From NCBI GenBank assembly GCA_031264885.1, contig JAISDM010000062.1, positions 1 through 31,878 on the forward strand: DNA of 31,878 nucleotides, in the 5' to 3' direction. Source of the stretch: Peptococcaceae bacterium. GTDB taxonomy: Bacteria; Bacillota; Peptococcia; DRI-13; UBA5745. The notes below the pieces were generated by a model that searched no databases, had not been told where the DNA came from, and was given only the letters and a program-made list of their open reading frames with translations. The stretch's first letter is position 1, and the number at the start of each line of letters is the position of its first letter. Positions 1 through 6,424 of this stretch are shown in pieces. The position numbers and the translations under genes were made by a program.

Positions 1-81
1 CGGAAAGATCCGGTTTTTGCCCGTATCCACAGGATACGAACGTGGTCATTCTCGCTAAAACGAAGGAGATTTCACATAAAT

Positions 82-258
82 CTACGCGGAATCACCTTCT
101 GTGCCAGTAGGTTCTTCCAGTATCCGACTGCCGGCGTTTTGAATTGCCTGCTCGACTTTTTCCATATTAGCCTCTATCAGGAACGTTAATATGTAAGCGG
201 CGGCAACTTCCGGCGGATTTGGATCGTGGAACCTATAGTTCAATTTGCGCTTTTTCAT
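82..258 (-). CDS. Small conserved-looking protein, 58 aa, unknown function
   Basis: A short frame begins at ATG 258 and ends at TAG 82. An AGGAGG Shine-Dalgarno lies about 14 nt upstream, a rather long spacing. The product starts MKKRKLNYRFHDPNPPEVAA, followed by an amphipathic stretch with IEANMEKVEQAIQ. There is no signal peptide or membrane segment. A diverged, 5'-truncated copy of the same gene lies at 1997-2083 (IEANAGKIKQAIQ, then SRILDKP against SRILEEP), which is good evidence that the reading frame is real and conserved. It lies downstream of the structured RNA at 343-540 on the same strand. I do not know its function. Confidence 0.65.
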   Translation of the reverse strand: MKKRKLNYRFHDPNPPEVAAAYILTFLIEANMEKVEQAIQNAGSRILEEPTGTEGDSA

Positions 259-290
259 TAGGATGGCTTCTGCCTCCTTCCCGGCTTTTT

Positions 291-335
291 ACCGTTACTT
301 TATATGACAGTACGGCGCCGCCTGGTTCTTGTGCG
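291..335 (-). pseudogene. Remnant of the 3' end of a gene like the one at 2094-2810
   Basis: Read on the minus strand, this stretch resembles the end of the 2094-2810 gene. Both contain CATRTAAAGTAACGGT at the stop region, and the preceding bases (GGCGGCGCCGTACTGT against GGCAAGCGCCAACCAT) are also similar. The small gene follows in both places, intact here and truncated at the other locus. I infer that this is what remains of a duplicated gene pair. The match is short, so confidence is modest. Confidence 0.35.
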
Positions 336-342
336 ATTTCAT

Positions 343-540
343 GAAAAATAAAAAAAGTGCCGGCAGTCGGTCGGTCCCAAAGGACGCGGCGATACTACTG
401 ACACTTACATACAAACTCAATCCCGTCCGGTAATTTCTCACCGGGGTACGGGCGACAACGTGTGCAACGCGGAAAATATTCTGCCACACAAGCCATACGG
501 CTTGCGGTTCCCGAAGGAACACGCACAAAAATCAATTACA
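343..540 (-). ncRNA. Structured RNA, copy A (unassigned family)
   Basis: A transcript from the promoter at 546-574 would run leftwards through three hairpins. The first is GUUCC-UUCG-GGAAC (507-520). The second is GCAAGCC-GUAU-GGCUUGU (488-505). The third is CCGGU/ACCGG nested in CCCGU/ACGGG (about 421-455). UGUGCG can pair with UGCACA to enclose the first two. The 3' end is a weak GCCG/CGGC stem followed by ACUUUUUUUAUUUUU (343-360). A second copy at 8571-8760 keeps the blocks GGGCGACAACGTGTGCAACG and ATACAAACTCAA (plus-strand sense). Two stem pairs change compensatorily (U-A to A-U in hairpin 1, G-C to A-U in hairpin 2). A 1-nt length difference breaks any shared reading frame, which argues against protein coding. 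It may be a stand-alone RNA or a leader of the 58-aa gene. Confidence 0.7.
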
Positions 541-545
541 GAGTC

Positions 546-574
546 ATTGTAACACTATATATAGTGGTTGTCAA
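546..574 (-). promoter_or_regulatory. Sigma-A-type promoter of structured RNA copy A
   Basis: On the minus strand, TTGACA (569-574) and TACAAT (546-551) are separated by exactly 17 nt. The spacer contains the dyad ACTATATATAGT. The same promoter, including the TATATAGTGT spacer segment, precedes RNA copy B. The expected start is near 540. Confidence 0.8.
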
Positions 575-620
575 GATAAAATATATCTATATTTAGATTT
601 TGCCGGTAGACAAAAAAATA

Positions 621-732
621 GATTCCGGGTCAAGCCCGGAATGACACGGGATCCCAACCATTCCGGGCTTGTCCCGGAATCCAGAGAGGCGGCAGATGTG
701 TGAGTGGATTCCGGCATAAAGCCGGAATGACA
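621..732. repeat. Three palindromic ATTCCGG...CCGGAAT elements
   Basis: There are three short palindromes: 621-645 (GATTCCGGGTCAAGCCCGG plus AATGAC), 658-682 (the same unit inverted) and 706-732 (CCGGCATAAAGCCGG core). Each folds into a small hairpin with 7-8 bp arms. They occupy the otherwise geneless stretch between RNA A and the plus-strand nuclease gene. Such dispersed extragenic palindromes occur in many bacterial genomes; their role here is unknown. Confidence 0.7.
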
Positions 733-820
733 GGAATAAGTGGGGCGCTGTGTACCCAATTTACAGGTCTAAATTATTTGGAAGGAGTGTACTACGATTT
801 GCGGTTATTGAATGCGCGCA

Positions 821-850
821 TTGACAGAACGTGTCTCAATATGCTACGAT
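821..850 (+). promoter_or_regulatory. Probable promoter of the nuclease gene at 885
   Basis: TTGACA (821-826) and TACGAT (845-850) are spaced 18 nt apart, 34 nt before the ATG at 885. An AAGGAG Shine-Dalgarno lies between them and the gene. Confidence 0.55.
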
Positions 851-884
851 ATCAACATAAAAAGCAAATTGTGAAGGAGCGGTC

Positions 885-1835
885 ATGGAGTATCATGCTT
901 GGCGAAATCAAATGAAAATCATATTCCCGCAAAATTTCTTGTCCACATTGGCGGATCCGACTTGGAGCGCGATCTTCGCGAACGAAATCGTCGCCGGAAA
1001 TATAGCCGAAAGCCTAACCCAAGCCATTATCTCCAACTATATCAAACGCTTCGGCAGAATCCGGAAAGTCATTCCGCAATCACAGACCGGTTTTCCGGAC
1101 GATAGAGGAAGTCGAGTTGATATTGAAGTCGTCACCGACGACAATGAAATTGTGATTTACGAACTGCAGATCCTGCACGACCCGTCATTGCCGAAACGCA
1201 ATATTTTGGCGGCTTCGCACAGGATATTTGACAGTGCCGCGCCCGGCGACTCTTATAGGGATTTGTTGAAAAAAATACCGAAAATCATACTGATCAATAT
1301 ATTGTGCTATAACATACGCGGCGACAACGCCGATATCGTACAGCCGACGCAGATGCTTTTCACAAAGCCACCGCACACAATAGCGGACGATACAATTACT
1401 CAGTTTAACGTACAACTGCCACGGTTTATAACATTGATAGAAGAAGGCCGCGTCGACTACAAAAACGCGCTGCACTGCTGGCTGATGCTGTTTTGGAAAT
1501 CCCATGAGTTGAAAAAATCACCGCAGGAGGTGTTGAAGATGTATCCGCAATTACAGGAATTCGCGGACGCAAATACGGGATATGGCGACTTTTGCCAACG
1601 CTACAACTTGGTGGCGGCGGACAGGACCACACTCAAGAGATACGCGATGTGGTTAAACGAAGCTCTTCGCCACGAAGGTGAAATCGCCGGCGCGGTTGCT
1701 GACGCAATTGCTGGGAAAGATGCTGAAATTGCTGGGAAAGACGCCGAAATTGCAGAAAAAGACACTGAAATTGCTGGGAAAGACGCTGAAATTGCCGACC
1801 TCAAAGCGCAGTTGAAACGCTTCAAAGACATTTGA
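885..1835 (+). CDS. PD-(D/E)XK nuclease of the Rpn/transposase-associated type with coiled-coil tail
   Basis: This 316-aa protein starts at ATG 885, with AAGGAG 7 nt upstream. The N-terminal half has the layout of PD-(D/E)XK nucleases of the PDDEXK_2/Rpn group: a helical start, D79 in RVDIEV, then E93-L-Q95 in YELQ. Family members are thought to cleave DNA and promote RecA-independent recombination. The C-terminal quarter (about 266-310) is a charged coiled coil with a heptad-like E-I-A-x-K-D-x repeat. It lies opposite to nearly all neighbouring genes, with its own promoter and a strong terminator at 1891-1930, so it is probably a separate insertion. A second member of the same broad family is at 20877-21716. 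The start at residue 10 (ATG 912) is an alternative with a poorer ribosome site. Confidence 0.75.
   Translation: MEYHAWRNQMKIIFPQNFLSTLADPTWSAIFANEIVAGNIAESLTQAIISNYIKRFGRIRKVIPQSQTGFPDDRGSRVDIEVVTDDNEIVIYELQILHDPSLPKRNILAASHRIFDSAAPGDSYRDLLKKIPKIILINILCYNIRGDNADIVQPTQMLFTKPPHTIADDTITQFNVQLPRFITLIEEGRVDYKNALHCWLMLFWKSHELKKSPQEVLKMYPQLQEFADANTGYGDFCQRYNLVAADRTTLKRYAMWLNEALRHEGEIAGAVADAIAGKDAEIAGKDAEIAEKDTEIAGKDAEIADLKAQLKRFKDI
1707..1790 (+). repeat. Four in-frame 21-bp tandem repeats
   Basis: The units start at 1707, 1728, 1749 and 1770. The consensus begins ATTGCTGGGAAAGACGC and encodes the heptad E-I-A-G-K-D-A in the coiled-coil tail of the nuclease. The third unit is the most diverged (GCAGAAAAAGACACT). 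Unit number could vary without breaking the frame. Confidence 0.85.
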
Positions 1836-1890
1836 TGCTCTCATCAAACCGTTGCGTTCCCTTGTTAATCCGGATTATAACGCATGTTCA

Positions 1891-1930
1891 AAAGCAAGAC
1901 GCGCCGTCTTTTGCGGCGCGTCTTGCTTTT
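1891..1930 (+). terminator. Strong bidirectional intrinsic terminator
   Basis: A perfect 15-bp stem (1891-1905 with 1915-1929; arms beginning AAAGCAAGACGCGCC) ends in CTTTTATT on the plus strand and is A/T-flanked on the other. It lies 55 nt after the stop of the nuclease gene. Confidence 0.9.
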
Positions 1931-1996
1931 ATTGAATGACGGCTTATTCCGGCCGAAACCGGCCGGCAATCGCATGACATTCGGCCAACGATTCGC

Positions 1997-2083
1997 TCAA
2001 TATCCGGCCAGTGGTTTATCCAGTATTCGGCTGTCGACGCTCTGAATTGCTTGCTTGATTTTTCCTGCATTAGCCTCAATCAT
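1997..2083 (-). pseudogene. Truncated copy of the 58-aa gene at 82-258
   Basis: Minus-strand translation from ATG 2083 gives MIEANAGKIKQAIQSVDSRI and then LDKPLAGY before TGA. This matches the C-terminal half of the 58-aa protein (IEANMEKVEQAIQNAGSRIL). The N-terminal half is missing: the sequence upstream runs straight into the stop codon of the 2094-2810 gene through a shared TAACG-like segment. That looks like a deletion at microhomology. No Shine-Dalgarno precedes the ATG. Confidence 0.65.
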
Positions 2084-2093
2084 GACCGTTACT

Positions 2094-2810
2094 TTACATG
2101 ATGGTTGGCGCTTGCCGCGGTTTTATGCGCGGAGTACCGTTCGAGTCATAATTCCACGGTCTTGTGGCGTGTACGTCCCAACCAAACAAACTTCTTGCCA
2201 GCATGGCCTCTTCCTGTGCCCGTGTCACATGGTTTTCTTTGTTTTTAGAATCCACAAACAGGCGGTTCAATGCACGGGTTTTGCATTGATACGCGATCGG
2301 GGCATAACTCATCTCCCAGCGTCTGATAAGGATGATCTCCCCGGTCGATGGCAGAATGCTGTAACAGTCCTCTGGCAAATCATGCTGACCCGCCAGTTCC
2401 GGGAGAAGGAAACGGTTGTCATAAGTAAAGCAGTATATATCATAATCACTAGAATTGGGCCGGCAGCGGAAATAGTATGAGTAGTCGTGTGTCTTGATGA
2501 AATAGCCCCGGCCACGGGCGCCGAGATCCTTGCCGGGATTAGCGCCGCGGAACGATTCCAACGCCGATCGGCTGGAGAAGGGCGGCTTTTGCCCGTTGTT
2601 CCGCAAAGCGTCGATCACACTGTCAAATTCGCTTTTAAAGCCAGGCGTTTTTAAATCGGACTGACAGTCAAACCATGTCGTCCAGAATTCACGTCCGCTT
2701 TTCCCAAAATCGGCGCGAAGATATCCGATGACCCCGTGCCGCTCGGCAAGTTCTCCTTCCATCCGAAAAAACAAACGCTCGTTGTCTTGTGCAGGCAGTA
2801 ATATAAACAT
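2094..2810 (-). CDS. ICE-type protein of unknown function, 238 aa
   Basis: This begins at ATG 2810 behind GGAGG. The product is soluble and rich in aromatic residues, with phrases such as GYLRADFGKSGREFWTTWFD (about residues 29-48) and YSYYFRCRP. These resemble proteins commonly carried by Clostridia conjugative elements, but I cannot name a function. There is no membrane segment or obvious catalytic motif. It follows the 2828-3676 gene by 17 nt, so the two are co-transcribed. Remains of a second copy of its 3' end appear at 291-335. Confidence 0.75.
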   Translation of the reverse strand: MFILLPAQDNERLFFRMEGELAERHGVIGYLRADFGKSGREFWTTWFDCQSDLKTPGFKSEFDSVIDALRNNGQKPPFSSRSALESFRGANPGKDLGARGRGYFIKTHDYSYYFRCRPNSSDYDIYCFTYDNRFLLPELAGQHDLPEDCYSILPSTGEIILIRRWEMSYAPIAYQCKTRALNRLFVDSKNKENHVTRAQEEAMLARSLFGWDVHATRPWNYDSNGTPRIKPRQAPTIM

Positions 2811-2827
2811 TTTCTTATCCTCCGTTC

Positions 2828-3676
2828 TTATGTGGTTTCTTCATGCGCGGAATCCACAATGAAGTCCTGCTTTCTTGTACACAGCCATGTATATACATTA
2901 CCTGCCGCCTGACATATGCTCAGGTCAGGGAAGGTTGACATAAGGATGGGTACATATTCTCCAAAAGAATCATTTCCGGGGTTGAATTTGCCGTCCAGCC
3001 ATTCACAATACCCGCTGCTAGCTTCTGAGTAGCGCCCATAGGCAGCGAATTTGCTGATTTCCTTTTTAAGGAAAGTTTCGATCCCTTCCGGGTATTCGCT
3101 TTGCTGGTTGCCGTCGGCATGATCCGCGCCCGCTTCAAAAGCGACGGTGATCTTGCCGGAGGATATATTCGCGGAAAGCTGGTGAATATAATGGTTTCGA
3201 GCTAAAGTGACGATTCTTCTCCGTTCCTCCTGTTCAAGTTCGCGGGTAGGCGTATACCGTTCAATATTTTTGTTTACATACTGATGGGCGTAGTATATCA
3301 ACGCGCCGCACAATTCGCCCATGATCTTCATCGACTCCAAATCGTCATTCAAAGTCTTGAGCGTGCCCACGTGCCGCCTTGTTTCCTTCTCAACCGTTCC
3401 TGTGCTGTAATTTAAAAATTTAATTTCGGTTTCGGAGTATTCGCCGACTATGTAACAATCAATGTAGATACCCTCGCTGCCGCCGAACTGCGCCGAAGCG
3501 TAGAAATCAAAGCAATAATTCGTCAACTCAATGTCATTGCGCACAACATCTTCCGGCTCGTCCGGCAGAACATAGTCCATGATCGCCTCGGCCCTGCCAT
3601 AGTGCCCGTTTTCCTTGACCAGGTTGAGCGTCGCCAAAAACAGATCCTTTGTGGTGTCCCTTGTAACTTTTTTCAT
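2828..3676 (-). CDS. Hypothetical protein, 282 aa
   Basis: The start chosen is ATG 3676 (MKKVTRDTTKD), because AAAGGGG sits 8 nt upstream. The frame could begin six codons earlier. The protein is soluble and mixed alpha/beta. Its first part (DLFLATLNLVKENGHYGRAE) resembles a helical domain. The rest is acidic, with a conserved-looking segment around GELCGALIYYAHQYVN. No signal peptide, membrane helix or known motif is visible. It starts only 20 nt after the terminator at 3697-3725, leaving no room for a promoter, so expression probably depends on read-through from the clamp gene. Confidence 0.7.
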   Translation of the reverse strand: MKKVTRDTTKDLFLATLNLVKENGHYGRAEAIMDYVLPDEPEDVVRNDIELTNYCFDFYASAQFGGSEGIYIDCYIVGEYSETEIKFLNYSTGTVEKETRRHVGTLKTLNDDLESMKIMGELCGALIYYAHQYVNKNIERYTPTRELEQEERRRIVTLARNHYIHQLSANISSGKITVAFEAGADHADGNQQSEYPEGIETFLKKEISKFAAYGRYSEASSGYCEWLDGKFNPGNDSFGEYVPILMSTFPDLSICQAAGNVYTWLCTRKQDFIVDSAHEETT

Positions 3677-3696
3677 GATTATGACCCCTTTCATTG

Positions 3697-3725
3697 AAAA
3701 ACAATAAGAGCGCCGACCGGCACTC
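3697..3725 (-). terminator. Intrinsic terminator between the clamp gene and the next gene
   Basis: In the minus-strand RNA, GAGUGCC-GGUC-GGCGCUC (3708-3725) forms a 7-bp stem followed by UUAUUGUUUUU. The Shine-Dalgarno of the next gene follows within about 12 nt of the U-tract. Confidence 0.65.
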
Positions 3726-3750
3726 CGCGGCTTTAAGCGGTATTTCTCAA

Positions 3751-4836
3751 TTATGCCGGCAGCAACAGGTACTTCTCGTTTTCCTTGTCGCCGCGAATCA
3801 TCGAGGGGGAACGAGTTTTTTCAAAGCTCATCGTCACCTGTTCGCCGTCCACCATAGACAGCACCTCATAATTGTAAAACGGGTTGAAACCTATTGCGAG
3901 ATCCATATTGCCGGCATCCGGGCATGTAAATAGGATTTCTTCCTCAACATGCCTGTCATCCGCGCTGTATACCAGTTTGAGCTTGTGATCGCGGAAGGTG
4001 TATACGACGGGTTCTTTTCGCTTGAGGCTGTTCTTTCCGCCGGATTTGCCGATATCGCAGATAAAACCGATCGCGTCGGTGAGGGCGCGCTTTTGGAACA
4101 CAACCGTTTTGGCTTCGCCCGGACTAAACAGATTCTCATAGGAAAAGAAGTCGCCATCATACTGCCGGAACGCAATCTCAAAGCTTTCGGAGCGGGCTTT
4201 AACATAGCCTCTTTCCGCAATGTAGAAAACAACAAGCGAAGACGATTTTTTGTCCAAAGCTTTTGCGAGATAATTCAGTACAAAATCAGGCAGCATGAAT
4301 TTTCTTGCCGAATCGACGACCAGTTCAATTTTGCCGAGCCGGTATCCATCGCAGGCCAATATGTTGTTTTTGTCAATCCACAAACCTTGAAACCGCGCAT
4401 TCCCGGACGCGGGAATAATTTTCTTCAGTTTCAAACAATAAAGCAGGTCATTCTCCGGGATTGCGAAATCGGGTTCACCCTCGGGTATGTCCGGCATAGA
4501 TGGAAAATCGTCGACATTGCCGTCGACCGCAAACTTAAAAACGCGGCTTCCTTTCACCGTACACTGATGATCCTCAAATGCCAGTTCAACATCGTTTTTC
4601 ATTTTCAGGAGAAGAGCCAGATCGTCGCGGGGCAGCAGGGCGAGCCCGTCCAGAAGGACTTCGCCCGGTACGCGCTTATCCACTTTGATATTCAAATCGT
4701 TCGCCGTTAGCGTAATGGCGCCATCCTTCGCCGTTATGAGCAGACTGTCAAGTATCCGCAACGTATTTCCTTTCATAATCTGATCCATATCAGAGACGGA
4801 TCTTTTCAGATCCTCAATATTAAGTTTGATTATCAT
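3751..4836 (-). CDS. dnaN-like: DNA polymerase III beta-subunit (sliding clamp) homologue
   Basis: The 361-aa product is close to the usual size of bacterial beta clamps (about 365). The start is ATG 4836, behind AAGGAGG with 10-nt spacing. Clamp-like features include the first-domain pattern LLITAKDGAITLTANDLNIK (about 32-51), then LLPRDDLALLLK. A second domain contains ARFQGLWI and CDGYRLG. The C-terminal end has RSPSMIRG before a final YLLLPA, like the end of DnaN. Clamps encircle DNA and tether polymerases and repair proteins. A second clamp on a mobile element may serve its own replication or hijack host factors. Its start overlaps the end of the upstream 4820-5101 gene by 17 nt, suggesting translational coupling. 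Sequence identity to chromosomal DnaN is evidently low. Confidence 0.8.
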   Translation of the reverse strand: MIIKLNIEDLKRSVSDMDQIMKGNTLRILDSLLITAKDGAITLTANDLNIKVDKRVPGEVLLDGLALLPRDDLALLLKMKNDVELAFEDHQCTVKGSRVFKFAVDGNVDDFPSMPDIPEGEPDFAIPENDLLYCLKLKKIIPASGNARFQGLWIDKNNILACDGYRLGKIELVVDSARKFMLPDFVLNYLAKALDKKSSSLVVFYIAERGYVKARSESFEIAFRQYDGDFFSYENLFSPGEAKTVVFQKRALTDAIGFICDIGKSGGKNSLKRKEPVVYTFRDHKLKLVYSADDRHVEEEILFTCPDAGNMDLAIGFNPFYNYEVLSMVDGEQVTMSFEKTRSPSMIRGDKENEKYLLLPA

Positions 4837-5101
4837 GATTACGCTTCCTCCTTCGTTTGCCGACATAATCGACAATAATGGCGTCCCGGGACTTTTCATT
4901 CATACAGTCTCGCGCAATTAGATATTCTTGGGCCCAGATCATGTAATAACGTCGCCTTTCGGGCGCCGATCCGCTGTTCAGCTTGCATCGCCACTTCAGT
5001 CCTTTCGCGGTTTTGTTCATTTGAAAATGTTTACACTCGCAGCAAAGGTCATAGTTCCAGCCATCCGGCATTTGATCACACTTGATTTGAATTGTCGCCA
5101 A
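4820..5101 (-). CDS. Small Cys-rich, probably zinc-binding protein, 93 aa
   Basis: This begins at TTG 5101 behind GGGGG with about 8-nt spacing. It contains cysteines at 8, 20, 21, 23, 39 and 66 in a CxxxxxxxxxxxCCxC...C pattern that suggests a metal-binding fold. It ends in a very basic tail (GKRRRKRNHDNQT) that could bind nucleic acid. The 3' end overlaps the start of the clamp gene, which suggests the two products are made together. The family is not recognised. It starts about 42 nt after the terminator at 5143-5175. Confidence 0.65.
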   Translation of the reverse strand: MATIQIKCDQMPDGWNYDLCCECKHFQMNKTAKGLKWRCKLNSGSAPERRRYYMIWAQEYLIARDCMNEKSRDAIIVDYVGKRRRKRNHDNQT

Positions 5102-5142
5102 TTGTATTCCCCCACTTTCCTGTAGAATATCGTAGTTCCTTT

Positions 5143-5175
5143 AAAAAATCGGCGCCGCGGGTGAAAGCGACGCCG
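5143..5175 (-). terminator. Intrinsic terminator upstream of the Cys-rich/clamp gene pair
   Basis: The minus-strand RNA forms CGGCGUCGC / GCGGCGCCG (5150-5158 with 5167-5175, one U-G pair, 8-nt loop), followed directly by AUUUUUUAAA. It is a strong, canonical terminator between two same-strand genes only 95 nt apart. Confidence 0.85.
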
Positions 5176-5195
5176 CATTATTCTGTTCCGCGCTT

Positions 5196-5441
5196 TCAGG
5201 CGCAGGCGTACATTTGCGCGGCCATTGCCGCCGGTTCCGGCGCGATGTGTGACGCGACGCAGTATGTGGAGTTCCGCGTCTCAAAGACGATCAGATCCTC
5301 CGCGACTTGATGTATCGCTTTGACCACCGATGTCCATATTTGACCGTTGGCGTGGATAATGAGTGCGCTTGCTCCGATTTTCAACGGTAACTGTACGTAA
5401 CCGTTAATGAAAACGGCCTTCTTTTCTAAATTCATTTCCAT
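5196..5441 (-). CDS. Small beta-rich protein of unknown function, 81 aa
   Basis: ATG 5441 (MEMNLEKKAVFING) is preceded by GGGGAGG at 9-nt spacing. A longer frame would run through the terminator at 5461-5504 and is rejected. The product is mostly short beta strands (VFINGYVQLPLKIG, LIIHANGQIWTSV, EDLIVFETRN), like a small beta-barrel domain, followed by an Ala-rich tail. No function is recognised. The Shine-Dalgarno could pair with the 3' arm of the upstream terminator, so translation may be structure-controlled. Confidence 0.65.
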   Translation of the reverse strand: MEMNLEKKAVFINGYVQLPLKIGASALIIHANGQIWTSVVKAIHQVAEDLIVFETRNSTYCVASHIAPEPAAMAAQMYACA

Positions 5442-5460
5442 TTTGACTGTCCTCCCCAAT

Positions 5461-5504
5461 AAAAAATGGGGATACCGCCGGACATAAGCCCGGTGGCATC
5501 CCAT
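5461..5504 (-). terminator. Intrinsic terminator with possible Shine-Dalgarno masking
   Basis: On the minus strand, AUGGG-AUGCCACCGG pairs with CCGGCGGUAUCCCCAU (one bulge, one mismatch) and is followed by UUUUUUAUU. The CCCCA of the 3' arm can instead pair with UGGGG of the next gene's ribosome site (CCCCAUUUUUUAUUGGGG). The terminator and the masking hairpin are mutually exclusive. Confidence 0.8.
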
Positions 5505-5550
5505 TGAAATTCTGGGTCGCGCGGATTTTACCGTGTGGCCATGATCATGC

Positions 5551-6384
5551 TTAGGCCGGCAGACGTTCCCGATCCCCGTCGATATACGCGCCCGGGGTTG
5601 AGATGTTGAACCGTTCTTCGTCGCCGCCGCCATATTCGCTGTATTCGTCATCGGTACGATTCATGGCCTCGGCCGCCCGCTGCTGGTTGACAAGCCGGAT
5701 TTGTGATTTGAACGTGTCGGCGTAAATCCTGACCTGCGCCAGCTGTTCGCCGGTGAAGTCGTATAACTTCTTGAAAGTAGCGACGCTGTAATCATCTTTG
5801 CCGTTGTTCTCGCGCTTCAAGCCAATGGATACGACGCTTCCAAAAGCCGCGCGGCGCCTCGCGAGAAAAGCCGCGCTGTAAAAATCGTTGAACGGCTTGA
5901 TGCTGGTCGGCGGCAAGGTGATTTGTATGGGCATATATTCCCCGTCACGCAAGAGATAAAGGACGCGCATGTTTTTACAAGCCTTGCCCCTTCCATTCCT
6001 TCCGGTACCGAACTTATTCAGCGCGCAGGTAACGCAATCGCCGCCGGGTTCGCCGGCGCCGAGTTTGCCGTCCACGGACGAGCAAAGAGGAACCGCGTCC
6101 TCTTCGTCTTCGCTTCCCTCCGGCCAGTAAGCGTGCGCGGCGTGATGATGAAGGATCACACCTTCAATCGTTCTCTCATACTCTGGATTCTCCGGGTCGT
6201 CGCCAGGTATTTCAAATTGCATGGCGCCGCCGGACGGAATCTTGACGCGCTGAAAAATGAAGCGCAGGCCGTCCATGTCCTCGGCCAGATCCTCGTTGGA
6301 AAATTCCGAGCCCTCCGTCAGTTCGGGCAGACGGAAACTCCGTTCCATTTCGTTGTTTTCTCTGTTCATAAGTTCGCTGCTCAT
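5551..6384 (-). CDS. Zinc-ribbon protein of phage/plasmid replication type, 277 aa
   Basis: The start is ATG 6384 behind AAGGAGG. The protein has an N-terminal beta-rich part (RFIFQRVKIPSGGAMQFEIP, about 41-60) and GVILHHHAAHAYW. A four-cysteine cluster follows (C101, C117, C120, C136), containing CVTCALNKFGTG and GKACKNMRVLYLL. It then continues with a PPTSIKPFNDFY segment and an acidic, Gly/Asp-rich tail ending IDGDRERLPA. The Cys pattern and GKxCKN phrase resemble proteins found beside replication and recombination genes in phages and plasmids. A single-strand DNA-binding role is plausible but not shown. Its neighbours are the DUF932 gene and the sliding clamp, which fits DNA metabolism. 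Confidence 0.65.
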   Translation of the reverse strand: MSSELMNRENNEMERSFRLPELTEGSEFSNEDLAEDMDGLRFIFQRVKIPSGGAMQFEIPGDDPENPEYERTIEGVILHHHAAHAYWPEGSEDEEDAVPLCSSVDGKLGAGEPGGDCVTCALNKFGTGRNGRGKACKNMRVLYLLRDGEYMPIQITLPPTSIKPFNDFYSAAFLARRRAAFGSVVSIGLKRENNGKDDYSVATFKKLYDFTGEQLAQVRIYADTFKSQIRLVNQQRAAEAMNRTDDEYSEYGGGDEERFNISTPGAYIDGDRERLPA

Positions 6385-6424
6385 GAATCGTCCTCCTTAA
6401 ATTGTGATTTGATCGCGCGCGTTG

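Noticed and set aside
1..49. A minus-strand ATG at 49 opening a frame that runs off the window (MTTFVSCGYGQK...)
   Set aside because: Only 16 codons are visible and there is no good Shine-Dalgarno, so it cannot be supported.
295..528. A 77-codon minus-strand frame starting at TTG inside RNA copy A
   Set aside because: The equivalent region of RNA copy B breaks the frame by a 1-nt indel and a stop, while hairpin pairing is kept. The region behaves as RNA, not protein.
621..732. Possible CRISPR array from the three palindromes
   Set aside because: The units differ in length, orientation and spacing, and there are no uniform spacers or cas genes.
3949..4710. A 253-codon plus-strand frame antisense to the clamp gene
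   Set aside because: It is the mirror of a well-supported coding gene, without a ribosome site or recognisable motifs.
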